Assembly (NCBI RefSeq): GCF_032854445.1
Contig: NC_088295.1
Location: 37,790,510 to 37,854,509 of the forward strand
Reading direction: 5' to 3'
Length of the DNA: 64,000 bases
From: Liolophura sinensis
Lineage: Eukaryota > Mollusca > Polyplacophora > Chitonida > Chitonidae
Below are positions 33,327-64,000 of this stretch, piece after piece. Position numbers and translations under genes: made by a program. The notes below the pieces were generated by a model. That model was not told the DNA's origin. It was given only the letters and a program-made list of their open reading frames with translations, and did no database searches. Within the stretch, counting starts at the first letter, position 1, and each line of letters starts with the position of its first letter.

Positions 33327-34396
33327 TATTACTTTCCCGGTGGAAATATATAATTTGTCGAATTTTACATATCGTACAAAATAGTGTCCCATTTTCACTG
33401 CACTGGTCGAATTAGACGAATTGATCGACATATGCACACCGTGTGAACTTGGCGTTATCACTTGTCTTTCTGTATATCCCGTTACGCGCAGCCTTATCCG
33501 CGTATGACGATGTGTCCACAGTTACCTAATTAGAAGGTTGCTATGGAAACCAGTTTACATTTCCTTCAGTCCTTGCTAATAATTCCAAAATGTCTGTCCG
33601 GAAATGGCGTGGTATCCATGTTAACATTTCCGGATTTTTTATTATCATTTTTTTCCCCAGCCTATAGAGTTTTCGTTTTGGAAGGCTATATGGTATGGAT
33701 ACGCTATATCGCAATCGACATCAGGTATCAGTTATGGTTTTCCCTTCTTAATCACTTTTTCTGGTACAATATTTAAGCGTATGGCATTTACTCGTGGTTT
33801 GTCAAAGTGCCTATACGTTTCATACCACACCTTTATATTCCACTCTGTTCAGATGGATTAAACCTGTACGTTTCAGAGTTAGACTCCAGTCCATGCGTCG
33901 CCTGTCTCCAAGAGTATTTTCCATTGAGTTTTCGCTCACAATTTTTTTCTTCTTTTCAACGTCATTGTGAAATTTATGTGAAGTGAAATAACGTTAACTG
34001 AATACCACAGCAATGGACAATACATCAATTAAATATAAAAGCCAGAATGAAATTGTAATTTATCTGCATTTAATTTTTTCTAATTGCAACGACGAGGTGG
34101 GTAAAACCACATTATTGCACAGGAGAAAGCCCAAGTACTTCAAATGGTTTTCGTCAGACCCATTTCATTTGCCTTCACGTTGAATGTTGAACCGTATGTT
34201 CACCAGTCTGTATATAACTACAAACTTTGAAAATGAACTCGGCTCGGCTGAGCTGAATGATGACCGGAAATGAAGGCTAATTGTAGCGTTTTTTCCCACA
34301 CATCCTGTTTTCTATCCTTAATAGAAAGCATGCTATAGTGTATCTCTCCTTGATGACTTACCTAGGAGTGTGTGGATATTCATTTCTGTTAACCGA
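33327..34396. other. Intergenic stretch without a recognised feature
   Basis: No exon, repeat array or mobile element recognised; ends at a poly(G) run. Confidence 0.5.
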
Positions 34397-34412
34397 GGGG
34401 GGGGGGGGGGGG
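34397..34412. repeat. Poly(G) run of 16
   Basis: Uninterrupted G run on the plus strand. Confidence 0.9.
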
Positions 34413-34808
34413 AATTGGGGTAATCCTGGACGTATTTACATCTGGGTTTCGCTGTAGTGCTCCTTTACCAAGGAAATTAAATTTCAGTTCAAATTTGAAA
34501 CTTCATTTAAAGGCTTATTTCTGGAGATCAGCTCTAAATTCATGGTAACCGAGTAAGTGGTATACTTGAACACAAATGTGATAAAATATCTATAAATGTA
34601 AGTATAAGCTGGAGCATGTTTCACATGCCATGTCGTGATCCGCTGTTCCTTTGAAATGTTGTTTTCTGCATGCGTTCTCTGTATCAGCTGTATATCTTAG
34701 TGAAAACAGTGTTGTAATATCTGAAACCTATTCCTATATCAATCATCTTTGATTAAACATTGAATTAAATGCTTGTTATTTATTTATTTGTTTGTGTGTT
34801 GGGGGGTG

Positions 34809-34910
34809 GGGAGGGTGGACCCACGACCATCCGCAGGGTGCTGGCCTTCGATCGCATTGGTGAGAGGCACCTGGGTCATTGCGCCGCGCTGGGACGCTAA
34901 CCACCCATTC
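34809..34910 (-). mobile_element. SINE head fragment
   Basis: 'cccacgaccatccgcagggtgctgg' in part, joined to 'cgattgcattggtgagagg'-like sequence and 'gcgctgggacgctaacc', i.e. body joined to tRNA head with an internal deletion. Confidence 0.75.
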
Positions 34911-35386
34911 CAATGCTTTTCTGTCTACACATGTAACACCTATCCTTTAAGGTAGATGTATATCCTTTTGTTATAGGGGCGTCATTTCCATACGCCAATA
35001 AATGACGTAGTCCAGAATTTCTCACTGTCAGCCAGCGTGTAACAAGAGTTCATCTATGATAAAATGGCAATGATTTGTCGTGGATCGTTTGTAGTAATCT
35101 CTCAGCGCATATCAATCGGACCGGTCCAGCAGGGATATAAATTTTATGTAATTTCGTCCACCTGACCAGCATCCGGTCTCTTAACAAGATAAAGCTGTTC
35201 TTTATGGGCTTCAGATGACGGCCAAATAGGGCGAAACGGAAGTGAGAGATGAGAAAAATAGGTCATCGATGTCCTTAGTGCATGTAAGTTGCCCTAGGTA
35301 TACGTATAGGCCTAATGCTATAGGAGATTGCAAAAACACAAGCGTAAATTCCAAATAGTTGGACAGTTCACAACAAATGTCAGTGC

Positions 35387-35470
35387 TGCCTTGTGTTTAG
35401 GCCTTTGTTGCCTTGTGTTAAGGCCTCTGTTGCCTTGTACTTAGGCCTCTGTTGCCTTGTGTTTAGTCCT
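35387..35470. repeat. 24-bp minisatellite, about four copies
   Basis: Units 'gttgccttgtgtttaggcct' plus four bases, between 35387 and 35470. Confidence 0.8.
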
Positions 35471-35536
35471 CTCGTTATGAGTGGATGGCGCATGTTGCTG
35501 GATAGGGTGTCAAAAATTGAACCAACCAACAAACCA

Positions 35537-35830
35537 TTTCTAGAACAGCTTGTCTCTAGAAATAAATCGTCTCTTCGAAAGCTGTTAAGTGTATATACGC
35601 AGTGCAGATTTAGATACTTAGTACTTGGGAGTGTGATTTCTAGAACGGCTTGTCTCTAGAAATAAAACGTCTCTTTGAAAGCTGTTAAGTGTATACTGTA
35701 TACACAGTTCAGATTTAGATACTGGGTACTTCAGAGTGCGATTTCTAGGACAGCTTGTCTCTAGTAATAAACCGTCGCTTTGAAAGCTGTTAAGTGTATA
35801 TACACAATGCAGATTTAGATACCGAGTCCT
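35537..35830. repeat. Three tandem copies of a roughly 100-bp unit
   Basis: Each copy contains 'tctagaacagcttgtctcta', 'gaaagctgttaagtgtata' and 'cagatttagata'. Copies differ at scattered positions and by a few bases in length. Confidence 0.9.
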
Positions 35831-36498
35831 TGTTTTTGGTAATAATATTGCAATCAAAGGGCAATCAGTTCATTAACATTGTACACAATTTGAATACTGA
35901 TTCAATTTATTCCCCTTTATCGCTTTCGATTTTCTCACTGTGCGCGATTTTTCTTACTTTCATCTGCAATATTTTGGTTATGCAAAATCACAGAGAAATA
36001 AAAAGGTATGTTTTTTGAAACTTTATGTGGGATACCTAAAATCATTTATACATATATACAATTTGGCCTAGTGTTGTCTTTTCTTTTAAAGAACTATTAT
36101 AAACTCCTCCGATATACAATCTTCTGTAGAACAGGTCAAATGGCTGCGTGGGCTCTAATCCTAAACCACTGTTACACATTTAGTGGTAGAATGTACACAT
36201 GGGATAGACTAAATGGGTTGCAAACAAAACGAATATTTTTTAATGCGGGTTAGTCATTACAGTTTCCGAGACAAAAGGCAGGAATCAACAAATAAAAAGT
36301 ATTCCCGATGATTTCAGTGATGAAAAAAATCCCTAAAAAGTATTTAGACCTACTACGTCAAGCCTCCTTTTTTCCACAACTTGATGGTTTCTTCCGTATC
36401 GAATGATACGAAATAAACGAAATACAGTATTGCTCACTGCTCAGATTCAAGTTAAATTTAACATTGTTCTCTTGCAATACATACACTCAAAAAATCAG

Positions 36499-36610
36499 TC
36501 TGTTAATATTAACAGAAAGTCTGTTGTCTGAGAAATGTTAGAATGCATTCTGTTATTATAACAGAAAGCTCTGTCTTATTCGACATAATATCCTGTTAGT
36601 CTAATAGAAT
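36499..36610. repeat. Phased short palindromes (CTGTTA/TAACAG)
   Basis: Perfect 18-bp palindrome TCTGTTAATATTAACAGA at 36499-36516, perfect 9-bp-arm palindrome TTCTGTTATtATAACAGAA at 36548-36566, and a degraded third at about 36591-36609. Spacing is 40-50 bp. Confidence 0.8.
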
Positions 36611-36818
36611 CTTTATGTTGAAATAATAGAATACGTGTGTTATGTGTAGAACAATCTGATGCAAATGCAGGCAGATATTTTTATATATTATAGATTTTAA
36701 TATATGACATGCTTAGCCAAACATTCTTAAGGTTAATTCATTGGAAAAATTGAAAGTAAAGTGTAAATTTAACAATGTTTGACGTCCTCTTGGTGGTCTG
36801 GTTTCGCGAGGCTTCCAT

Positions 36819-56458
<19,640 letters not shown>

Positions 56459-56681
56459 TTTCACAAATATCATTGTGCACTTCTTCTTGTCAAACAGCCG
56501 TTAATGTTTAAAGGTAGATTTTCACGGTACAAAGTCACGTCATCTGTCGACTAATCGTGCAAACAAATCACCTGCTGTAACATTTGATTACCACTTTCTA
56601 ATAATCACCTTCTCGCCGATGTCTTTGTTGCATGTATTTGTGGAAAAGCCAAGTGTTGGGCGGGATGGCTATATACTGGTA

Positions 56682-56690
56682 CTCTATATA
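56682..56690 (-). promoter_or_regulatory. Possible TATA box for the candidate peptide precursor
   Basis: TATATAGAG on the minus strand, about 225 bp before the chosen ATG. Position and context are plausible, nothing more. Confidence 0.3.
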
Positions 56691-56929
56691 ATAATTCCGT
56701 GACCAGAACTCGATGGTGGTTGGTCCCAGAAGTCAGAATGGGCAAACTGGACACGTAGTTCTTCACCCAAGCTCCAGCCCCCGCAGCCGCTGGGGACCCT
56801 ACAACGAACGGTCCGATTTGCAATTATCCAAAACTGTCTCAAAGAAACATAATTTCTAACATTCATGGACGAATAGATCCCACGAGGCACTGTATGCCCG
56901 TTTCTTCTCGCAGAAAAATGCATTTGCCT

Positions 56930-57655
56930 ATGTGTTCCCGTATGAAAGCGTGGACGCTGCTCTGATTCGCTGTTATAAGCCTACCGTGTCCATTTGTTAA
57001 AATCCTACAGAGCAGAAACGTTGTGGAGTGCTATATATTCATTTTATGACAATGCTACAGGCGTTAATAAAGGGGGCAATCGTAGTTTTACAGCCTGGGC
57101 ATTGAGACGCCGTAATAAAGAGATGCACCTATAATCTTAGTTTATTATGTACCCTGAGTGTATTGACAGAACTGTAGTCTAGTGCTGCTGAGTGGGCAAT
57201 AACCAAATGCAACGTGAAAGTGCACACTTCGTAATATTCGTGGCTTCGCGTCAGTGCTAATACTGACGCAGTATAAAAGTCATTCATTGCAGAATGGTGC
57301 TTTGCGTCTTTGAAGTGCCCAGGCATTACATCTCTTAATTGCTCACATCTAACCTCGAAGGCGGTGATTTTCAGCCATGTTTATGGAATACGAAAGCAAT
57401 CACCACACGCAAGCTTCTCTCACACGATCGTTATTTCGTTCGACGACTATCTTCACCCTGTTACACTTACAAATATGTATATACGAATGAATATTTCTAA
57501 CAAAGAATTGTCAGTCTGTTATAAATCTATTTGCTAAAGAATTTTAACGCTTTCTCACGTGGAAGTTTGAGTGGGAGATAATCCTTTCACATCCTTTGTG
57601 TAGGCCTACTCATGATATTACCACTGGTGTCTTTAACCATCTTGCATGTGACATT
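56930..57655. other. Stretch without a recognised feature
   Basis: Upstream of the candidate precursor; no second gene seen. Confidence 0.45.
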
Positions 57656-57776
57656 GTTTGACTGACTGATTGATTGATTTCTTTATTTATTTCTTGACAG
57701 ATTGGCTGATTGCTTGGTTACTTGATAGATTTATCGATTGATAGATCGTTTGATTGGTTGATTATTTGGTTACTAT
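57656..57776. repeat. Degenerate GATT/TTGATTGA simple repeat
   Basis: Irregular iterations of tgattgattg and ttgatagatt over about 120 bp. Confidence 0.7.
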
Positions 57777-57899
57777 TTTAACAACTACCTGTGATATTTT
57801 AATGGTCTTTATATTTGATATTTCCCCAAAATTGGGATTTAACGCTCACGCCTTTGTATGTCACCTCAGCTAAACGAGAAAGCAGTCGCAAGAAAACAC

Positions 57900-57983
57900 G
57901 CCCAGTTTCCTGCTGGCCGCCGTGGTATATCAAAGACACATTCTTGAGAGCGTAAAATACGAGTCAGATAAATAAATAAATAG
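57900..57983 (+). mobile_element. SINE 3' end fragment
   Basis: 'gtttcctgctggccgccgtg', 'cattcttgagagcgtaaaat' and 'cagataaataaataaat' tail. Confidence 0.82.
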
Positions 57984-58892
57984 AAAGAGAATATAGCATA
58001 TGGTGAATCTTATGCATCGTATAACATGTGTGATTAAAAACAATACCGATATTGCTTTTAACTGTCGGACTTCTGATTCGCGTTATAGAATCTTTAGATA
58101 TCCACGAAATATTATAGTGTTTCATTTGTAGATACCAGCGTATAATGGACATGGTAATATGGCACGAATTTCCAGGCTAAAGCCCATCAGCGCTATATAT
58201 GACGGTTTGATCCTCATATCAGATGTATATCCGTTACCATATGGTAGGTTTACTGGAGTGATAAAGCCCTTACCATCATACCGTATGTACGCCTCTATAA
58301 ACTAACCACATAGCCGTGCACACAATCAACTGGTTCCAATTTATAAAACCTGATGTTAACTTTTCAAAAGTTGCTAATTTCTTTTTGTTATTCATAATTA
58401 AAACCCCTTAGGCCTAATTTTGTAGGTGCCTGTGTGTTGGTGAGGGTTGGGGATTTGGGGTTTAGAGTTGGGTTCAAGGGTCTTGATCGAGTTTGTCTTG
58501 ATGATTTCGATTTTACTCTATAAAGTTTACTTTTGAAAATTTTTGTCGATTGTAGATTGAGTTCAGTATTCAGCACAGTGACGATTTATTTGGTCAGCTG
58601 AACTGAAGTATTATCACAATGCCACTCCATGTTGACGAATGCCCTTTTGAAACAACTAAACAGAGACTATCTGTTTTACAATAAGCAGTAATATTTATTG
58701 ACATAAAGTATTCTAATACAACTTACTGAAATGTGCATGTATATAATTTCATCTGTATAGATAATAAAAGATTTTATTCTAAATTCCGAACACCCATATC
58801 GATGGACAGTACTTACTCTTCGATCATTAGAGTTTAACCCCGTACTCCCGTCAATATTATATTTCAATAATACTACAGTGAACATGCAGTTA
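57984..58892. other. Stretch without a recognised feature
   Basis: AT-rich; ORFs of 62-69 codons on the minus strand lack coding signs. Confidence 0.5.
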
Positions 58893-59127
58893 TATTTATT
58901 TAGTTATTTGGTTAGTTAGTTGACGCGGTGCTCAAGAAGTTTCCACTTATATGACAACTTTCAGGCTTATGTGTGGATGAAACTGGCGACATTCGCCAGG
59001 CACCTGATAAACCTACTGACTTAATGTCGCAGCCGAAAGTGCAAGAGCTGGATTCGAACACAAGACCTCATTGGTCAAGGGCCTGGTAGTCTGGTTATAA
59101 AAGACAGAGGCCCGAGTGAGCCACAGA
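58893..59127 (-). mobile_element. SINE of a second subfamily, full length
   Basis: Tail complement 'atatttatttagttatttgg', 'cgcggtgctcaagaagtttc', then a middle different from the main family, B-box complement 'gctggattcgaacacaagac' and A-box complement 'gcccgagtgagccacag'. It shares head and 3' end style with the main family. Confidence 0.82.
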
Positions 59128-59290
59128 AAATCAGTACCTTCAGTTTCAGTTTAGAAAGCATATATACAGTTCACAAGTCGCCATTACTGCCCAGGATATT
59201 TGATAACATCCCCACTCTCACGTTATGGTGTGGGGCCTTGCTGACAAATATCGGCCATTGACTGTGTCACATATATGTTGAATACATATA

Positions 59291-59428
59291 CTTGCCAAAG
59301 TTCTGCAGTTTACGCAAGGCAGTCCCGTTTACTCCCCCCATGAAACTCGCCACTATCGTATAATTATGTAAAAATTTCTTCAGTAGCAACAAGTAGTGAG
59401 TAGTGTCAAATAATTAAATAAATAAATA
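59291..59428 (+). mobile_element. SINE 3' fragment, diverged
   Basis: 'cttgccaaagttctgcagtt', 'actatcgtataattatgtaa' and tail 'aataattaaataaataaata'. Confidence 0.7.
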
Positions 59429-61053
59429 CTCCAATTACAAGCTTTACAATAGCATGGTTCAGTTTTATAATGTAGATGATGCATGTATTTTGGTGTTGAT
59501 GATGCAAGGTGTTTTGAACCCCACTTATTATCAACAAATTATCTCAAATTCACATTTCAAAATAATTTTAGATCGTTTTCATATTGAAAACAGCGATTCT
59601 TCAGTATCAGACATCCAATTATCCAAAAGCAGGCATAGTTTGTCTCAAATGTAGTGAACCAGGGGGCTTATTAAATGTAATGTTGTCGCATTTTTACACG
59701 AGACTAACTGCACGATGCCTTTTTCTCATAAATTTTGAACCCGTTAACATATCCGGTTAAAAGAAAATCATGCCCATCTATATTACCGGGATATAATAAA
59801 TGGCAGTATATAGCATATCAACATTATATAGGTATATAATTTTAAGATTGCAGTTCACGCAAAGCGCAGGAAAGTATTTCCGCTTATCCGAGATAATCAA
59901 ACAGTGCCCTCTGGGTAATAAGTCAAACTAATATTCTCTCAAATCATCATAACCAACAGGGATTAGCGGAAATAAATCAAAATTATTGCAGGGGAATTAT
60001 TAAGAAATAATGTCCCTCTACAAATGATAATTTCTCCCCTTCGTGTTCATAATCCGCTTATCTTGCCTTGCCAAACATTGTTAATTCAGTCAGAAGATTT
60101 TGAGAAATAATTGACCGGCACAGTTTCTGGCAGGGCCAAAACATGCGTTAAATGGTTAAACTCGGCACTTCAAGTTTGAGAGGGAGATTTAATTCGTATT
60201 AATAGGCCTCGTCAGGCCTGTATATACCAGCATATAACAGTGCCTTACATACTTGTATAGGGCTGCAAACGGCCTTATAAGTGTGCAGTTCTGTGGATGT
60301 CCTTATAGAAAGATTAGGAAAAACTACATGTATGTGTTGGCACTACAAGTATATAGATCCTCATCTGTAATCCATCGGTAGAACTATACGTGGGTGTACC
60401 ATGATAGGCTGTGGGCCCCTAGTATATGGTAAATCAACATATTAACATAACATATATGTATATAGTCAAGTGTATTGTTACTGGTTTCAAAAATAAAACA
60501 AAATCTAGTTTGTTCAAGAAATGAACAAGGGCTACAGAAAGATATTTAAATTTCTTTTATTACAGAAACTAATTTTTTAAAAATATTACAACCCTGTATA
60601 CTTATTATGATACCCGTAACATTTTTCCGCGTGTCGCCCTAGATGCTACTGACCCCTTGCTGTCAAATGGTTTGTACCCGTACCTTAATTCATTTGACTT
60701 CTTTTGAGTAACTTATGATTATTGTGCTTTCTTGTAATGATTTGTGGTGGTGGAAGTAGTGGAGTTATTGGCGTTTCTAATCAATTATGCTGACCTGGTT
60801 TATGCCATATCGAGACATATGTAAATTCGTTTTTTTTTTATTATTCTTTTTTTGTTTTGTTTTAATCTGTACATGTCATTGGTCATTTATTCTGTTCTTG
60901 ATCACGTTTTTGAAACCCTTACATTGGCCACATAGTATGTTAAGAGGATTCGTCCTTCAGGCTGGGGCATAGGTACTCGTGAGGTTGTCTCCCTTGAAAT
61001 TGGTCTTCTTTAAAGGGAGGAGGACAATACATGTTGTGCGCCAAAAACGAAAA
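59429..61053. other. Stretch without a gene; likely promoter side of the gene at 61054
   Basis: AT-rich. Near 60983-61030 'gaggttgtctccctt' and 'aaagggaggaggacaat' form an inverted pair, possibly a small foldback element just upstream of the next gene. Confidence 0.5.
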
Positions 61054-61118
61054 ATGAGCAGCAAAGTTTTCACCCGCATTCCTCAGAGGAACAGAAAGCC
61101 AATAAACCAGCGATACTC
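61054..61118 (+). CDS. Unidentified gene, first coding exon
   Basis: ATG preceded by 'aacgaaaa' (A at -3). Reads MSSKVFTRIPQRNRKPINQR and Y, two spare bases, donor gtaagt. Confidence 0.7.
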
Positions 61119-64000
61119 GTAAGTGATTGTCAGAAGCTACAGTTTTGTAACTTTAAAGCTACTGCTTATGTAAGATTTGGGCAAATATCTGTTCCGAACG
61201 GCAGATAGTTTTACAGTAACAACAACAACATGTCATTCTGAACCATTGCCGTTGGTACCAAAGTTTGTCATCAACTGTCAAACTGATGTCAGTTCATGAA
61301 TGTTAAGAAAAGTCCGGGTGAAACTGTCACTGTGAACATTTCACATCGTGCCAGGTTGAAGTTGGATAATTTCCTTAAAATTCAGCAATCTGAACATTTA
61401 TTTCAACTAGCAAAATCAGCTTTAAAACATACAGCAGTGAAGACATTTGCCCGAATTGTTTTCAGGTTTATAAACATGCCATTGTGTTTGAAACTTGACA
61501 TGTCACCTCGGCATTGTAGCTTCTTTCTATATATATTAGTACCGGTTCCATGAAAAAGTACAGTGCAGAAGGACAGATAATTCAAACTTAAGGCAGACTG
61601 TTGGTATTTTTTTGTTTTTGTTTGTTTTTTTGTTTTTTTAAAGATTGAAACATTCTCACCTGTTTGTGTGTACTTGTATTGCAGAAAAAGTGTTGTCAGT
61701 GTTCATCCAGTGACATTTGTTGTGGACTGGAGTAGTCCTGCAGTACCAGTAAGTTTTTTTCTCCATTGTTTCAAATGCGGCATTGATATTAAAACACAAA
61801 GCACATTTAGACGAAGTTTACAAAATGATTTCTGTAGGCTAAGTGGTGTATTTATTTGTTTGGCAGACATCTATATCATGAAGCAGGTATGGTTTTTACT
61901 GAATACTTGTATATCTGAGGATGTTTATTTGTGTTTTATTAAAAGAATATTTGACTTGTATGATGGCTGGCACTTTTATGGAAAGAATATATAAGACCAC
62001 CAACTTTTGACAAGTTTTTGAGGAACTTTACCATATATCAGCCGTATCACTTTGACATGTCATTGTGTCATGTTGGGAGAAAGCAGATAGTCTCCAGTGA
62101 ACTTTTTTTATGATCACACATGAGAGTTCAGTTGGTCACTTCTTGCCACCAAGTCTCGGAGAACACTGGAAACAGGGAAATGTAAACAGGGAAATGTAAA
62201 CAATTCCCTGTCTCAAAATGGGGTGTAGCCCATGTCTCAGGTGACCTAGCGATGGAAAGCCAGACACTTCAACTAGTGAGTTGGTGCTTGGCTTTGAAAT
62301 CATTAATACATTTGTACATACATACATACATATATACATACATGCACACATACACCTTGTTTGGATAGAAATTAAGTGCTGGAGGCATGAGGATTTCAGA
62401 ATTACTGGGAAACATTTTTTCAGTTCTGTGTACTTTTGACCTGGGAAACAGTGGAAAAAGTTTTTTCATTTCTCAGCAGTTTCTTCTAGGGGAACTGATT
62501 TATCTGTAACAGTTTTAGTATTAACAGCATTTCATTCATTAAATTTTGGTTGTTGGTGTTTCTTGCAGATCTAATTATCACTTACTTTGTAAAGTAAAAA
62601 TTACCATAATCCCTCAACCTTTTTGTTTTAAAAGTAAGAACTGTCACTGAATGATTGAGGTATCTGATGGCAAACTATGGGAAAAAGAAGGGAGAGAATT
62701 GGGTACTCTAGACTTTGTCAGTTTGAGTTATCCCCCTACCTGAAGAGTACAATGCAGCCTGTGTTAAAGACAACTTCCACAACAGCCTTGCAATCAAAAT
62801 CTCAGAATCCGTATTTTATATGAATCACAACTGCCTTGGTCTAGGACCCTGACTGGCTTTCTGTCCTGCATGGAATTCATCGCCTGTGCTACTTCCTGTT
62901 CATTGTGACAGATCGTTTAGCAGATAGCATTGCATGCTTGCTGAACACAGAGAGATTGAGAAAGGTCCATTCTTCATGAGACCACTCGTGGCAACAAAGA
63001 CACCTTAGCTACAGTTTTAAGGCTCATGACTGAAGTCTTCAGACAATTACCTCTGGTCAGTGTTTACTGAGCAGTACTGACTGAGTAGCTAAGCCATTTT
63101 TGCAGGAATTGGACTTTCAATTCCATGCATTTTTGCATGGATCAAAGGGAATGATCATATCGGTGAAATCCTCATGCCTGGTATTGAAGGTATATTCAAT
63201 TAGTACTGTATTAATCCAATCCCACCATCTCACTGAGTTTTCTCTTGTTTTTATTATAGTTGGCAAAGAAGTCAAAACCTGAACCTAACAGTGAAGTGAC
63301 AGATGAAGAAGAGAGTGATAGTAGCCTTCCATTCCCCACCCCAGTCTGTCCGTCTAAGTCTAGCAGTGGGTCTGTTAGACATCCTACCATACATGAAGGT
63401 TAGTTTGACAAAAAGTCAGAATTTCATACACTTTATTCACATTTTTTGTATTTCAGCCCACCGATTAAACTTTCTCTTCTCAAGTTTTAGGTTCTGTAAC
63501 TGTTGTTTATAAGAAACTATTTCTTAAACAGATTTTGCATTTTAAACACCTATTTCTATGATCTGACATCAACTTTATGTATGAAGGAATTACTGTAATA
63601 TGGCATGTATTAGTATACTTGATTACAGAGTTAACAGATGATGATGAGGTTGAACAACAACAGGAGATTTCCAGATCTCAGAATGGAAATAGTGGCAAGA
63701 GGAGCAAACTACAGGTCCAAGGTAGACCAGCTGAATCAGCAAGTGAGGCAGATGAATCGGCAGGTGAAGGCAGTGAATCAGCAAGTGAGACTGGTGAATC
63801 AGCAAGTGAGGCAGTTGAATCAGTAAGCAAGGCAGTTAAATCAGCAAATGGGTTAAGAGAATCAGCTGAAAAGAACATGCTGGAAAACAATGAGACTAGT
63901 GAATCAGCAAGGGAAACTAATGATTCTGAGGTTGATAGTGGACCAAGTTCTAAGAGCTTACCTGCAAGTTTGTATCACAAAAAATCTCACAGAAGAACAG
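61054..64000 (+). CDS. Unidentified Ser/Glu-rich protein gene, 5' part, cut by the window end
   Basis: Not recognised. Four exons join in phase: 61054-61118, 61685-61748, 63260-63398 and 63629 onward, still open at 64000. The protein starts MSSKVFTRIPQRNRKPINQR, followed by SVVSVHPVTFVVDWSSPAVP, then an acidic TDEEESDSSLPFPTPV stretch and LTDDDEVEQQQ. A block of imperfect ESASEA/ESAGEG/ESASET repeats (about 63737-63860) follows, with SSKSLPASLYHKKSHRRT at the edge. The basic N-terminus and acidic, Ser-rich, unstructured middle suggest a nuclear or scaffold protein, but that is inference from composition. No signal peptide or membrane segment. Confidence 0.72.
61685..61748 (+). CDS. Unidentified gene, exon 2
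   Basis: The acceptor is ttgtattgcag and the donor gtaagt. Completes a Ser codon and reads KSVVSVHPVTFVVDWSSPAV and P; phase 0 out. Confidence 0.7.
61920..61990 (-). mobile_element. Degraded SINE fragment
   Basis: 'tgttttattaaaagaatatt' and 'gatggctggcacttttatgg' match the reverse 3' half of the family with many changes. In intron 2 of the unidentified gene. Confidence 0.55.
62318..62355. repeat. (CATA)n simple repeat
   Basis: 'catacatacatacatatatac' and following irregular units. Confidence 0.85.
63260..63398 (+). CDS. Unidentified gene, exon 3
   Basis: The acceptor is tttttattatag and the donor gttagt. Reads LAKKSKPEPNSEVTDEEESD and SSLPFPTPVCPSKSSSGSVR HPTIHE in sequence. One spare base out. 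Confidence 0.75.
63629..64000 (+). CDS. Unidentified gene, exon 4 (open at window end)
   Basis: The acceptor is cttgattacag. Opens with an acidic, Gln-rich run (LTDDDEVEQQQEISRSQNGN), then the ESAxE repeats, then a basic end. No stop before base 64000. Confidence 0.75.

Noticed and set aside
21206-36818. HERC4, the next gene after SIRT1 in human
   Set aside because: I looked for RCC1-like repeats and a HECT domain on both strands and saw none.
61296-61553. 85-codon ORF between exons 1 and 2 of the unidentified gene
   Set aside because: Exons 61054-61118 and 61685-61748 join in phase without it, and it lacks splice sites that would include it.

Overview
This is an intron-rich, AT-rich animal nuclear sequence. 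It most likely comes from a lophotrochozoan, probably a mollusc. The pointers are split genes with consensus GT-AG introns, two recognisable metazoan genes, and about 17 copies or fragments of tRNA-derived SINEs ending in AATAAATAAA tails, of a kind I associate with mollusc sequences (recollection, not a search). Nothing bacterial, organellar or rRNA-like is visible.

Layout. (1) 2407-6810, minus strand: DNAJC12, a J-domain co-chaperone, in at least five coding exons with the HPD motif intact but two reading-frame breaks. (2) 7426-21205, plus strand: SIRT1, the NAD-dependent protein deacetylase, in ten coding exons with the catalytic core complete and one frame break in the last exon. The two genes are head to head, about 0.6 kb between start codons, the same neighbour pair and orientation as in human. 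(3) 21.2-36.7 kb: no confident gene; several minisatellites, a 714-bp solo LTR (31077-31790) with heat-shock elements ahead of a TATA box, and clusters of short palindromes. (4) 36819-56458, minus strand: three exons with matching splice phases that give a small cysteine-free secreted precursor. It has a signal peptide, dibasic sites and a Gly-Lys-Arg amidation site, so it is a candidate neuropeptide or peptide-hormone gene. Its first intron (about 18.5 kb) holds SINEs, a Harbinger-like transposon remnant and more minisatellites. (5) 61054-64000, plus strand: the 5' part of an unidentified gene coding for a Ser/Glu-rich, probably disordered protein, running off the window.

DNAJC12 and SIRT1 probably share a bidirectional promoter. 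The three coding-frame breaks all lie at or beside short G/C runs, so homopolymer-length errors in the assembly are at least as likely as gene decay. All calls come from reading the sequence; no similarity search was run.
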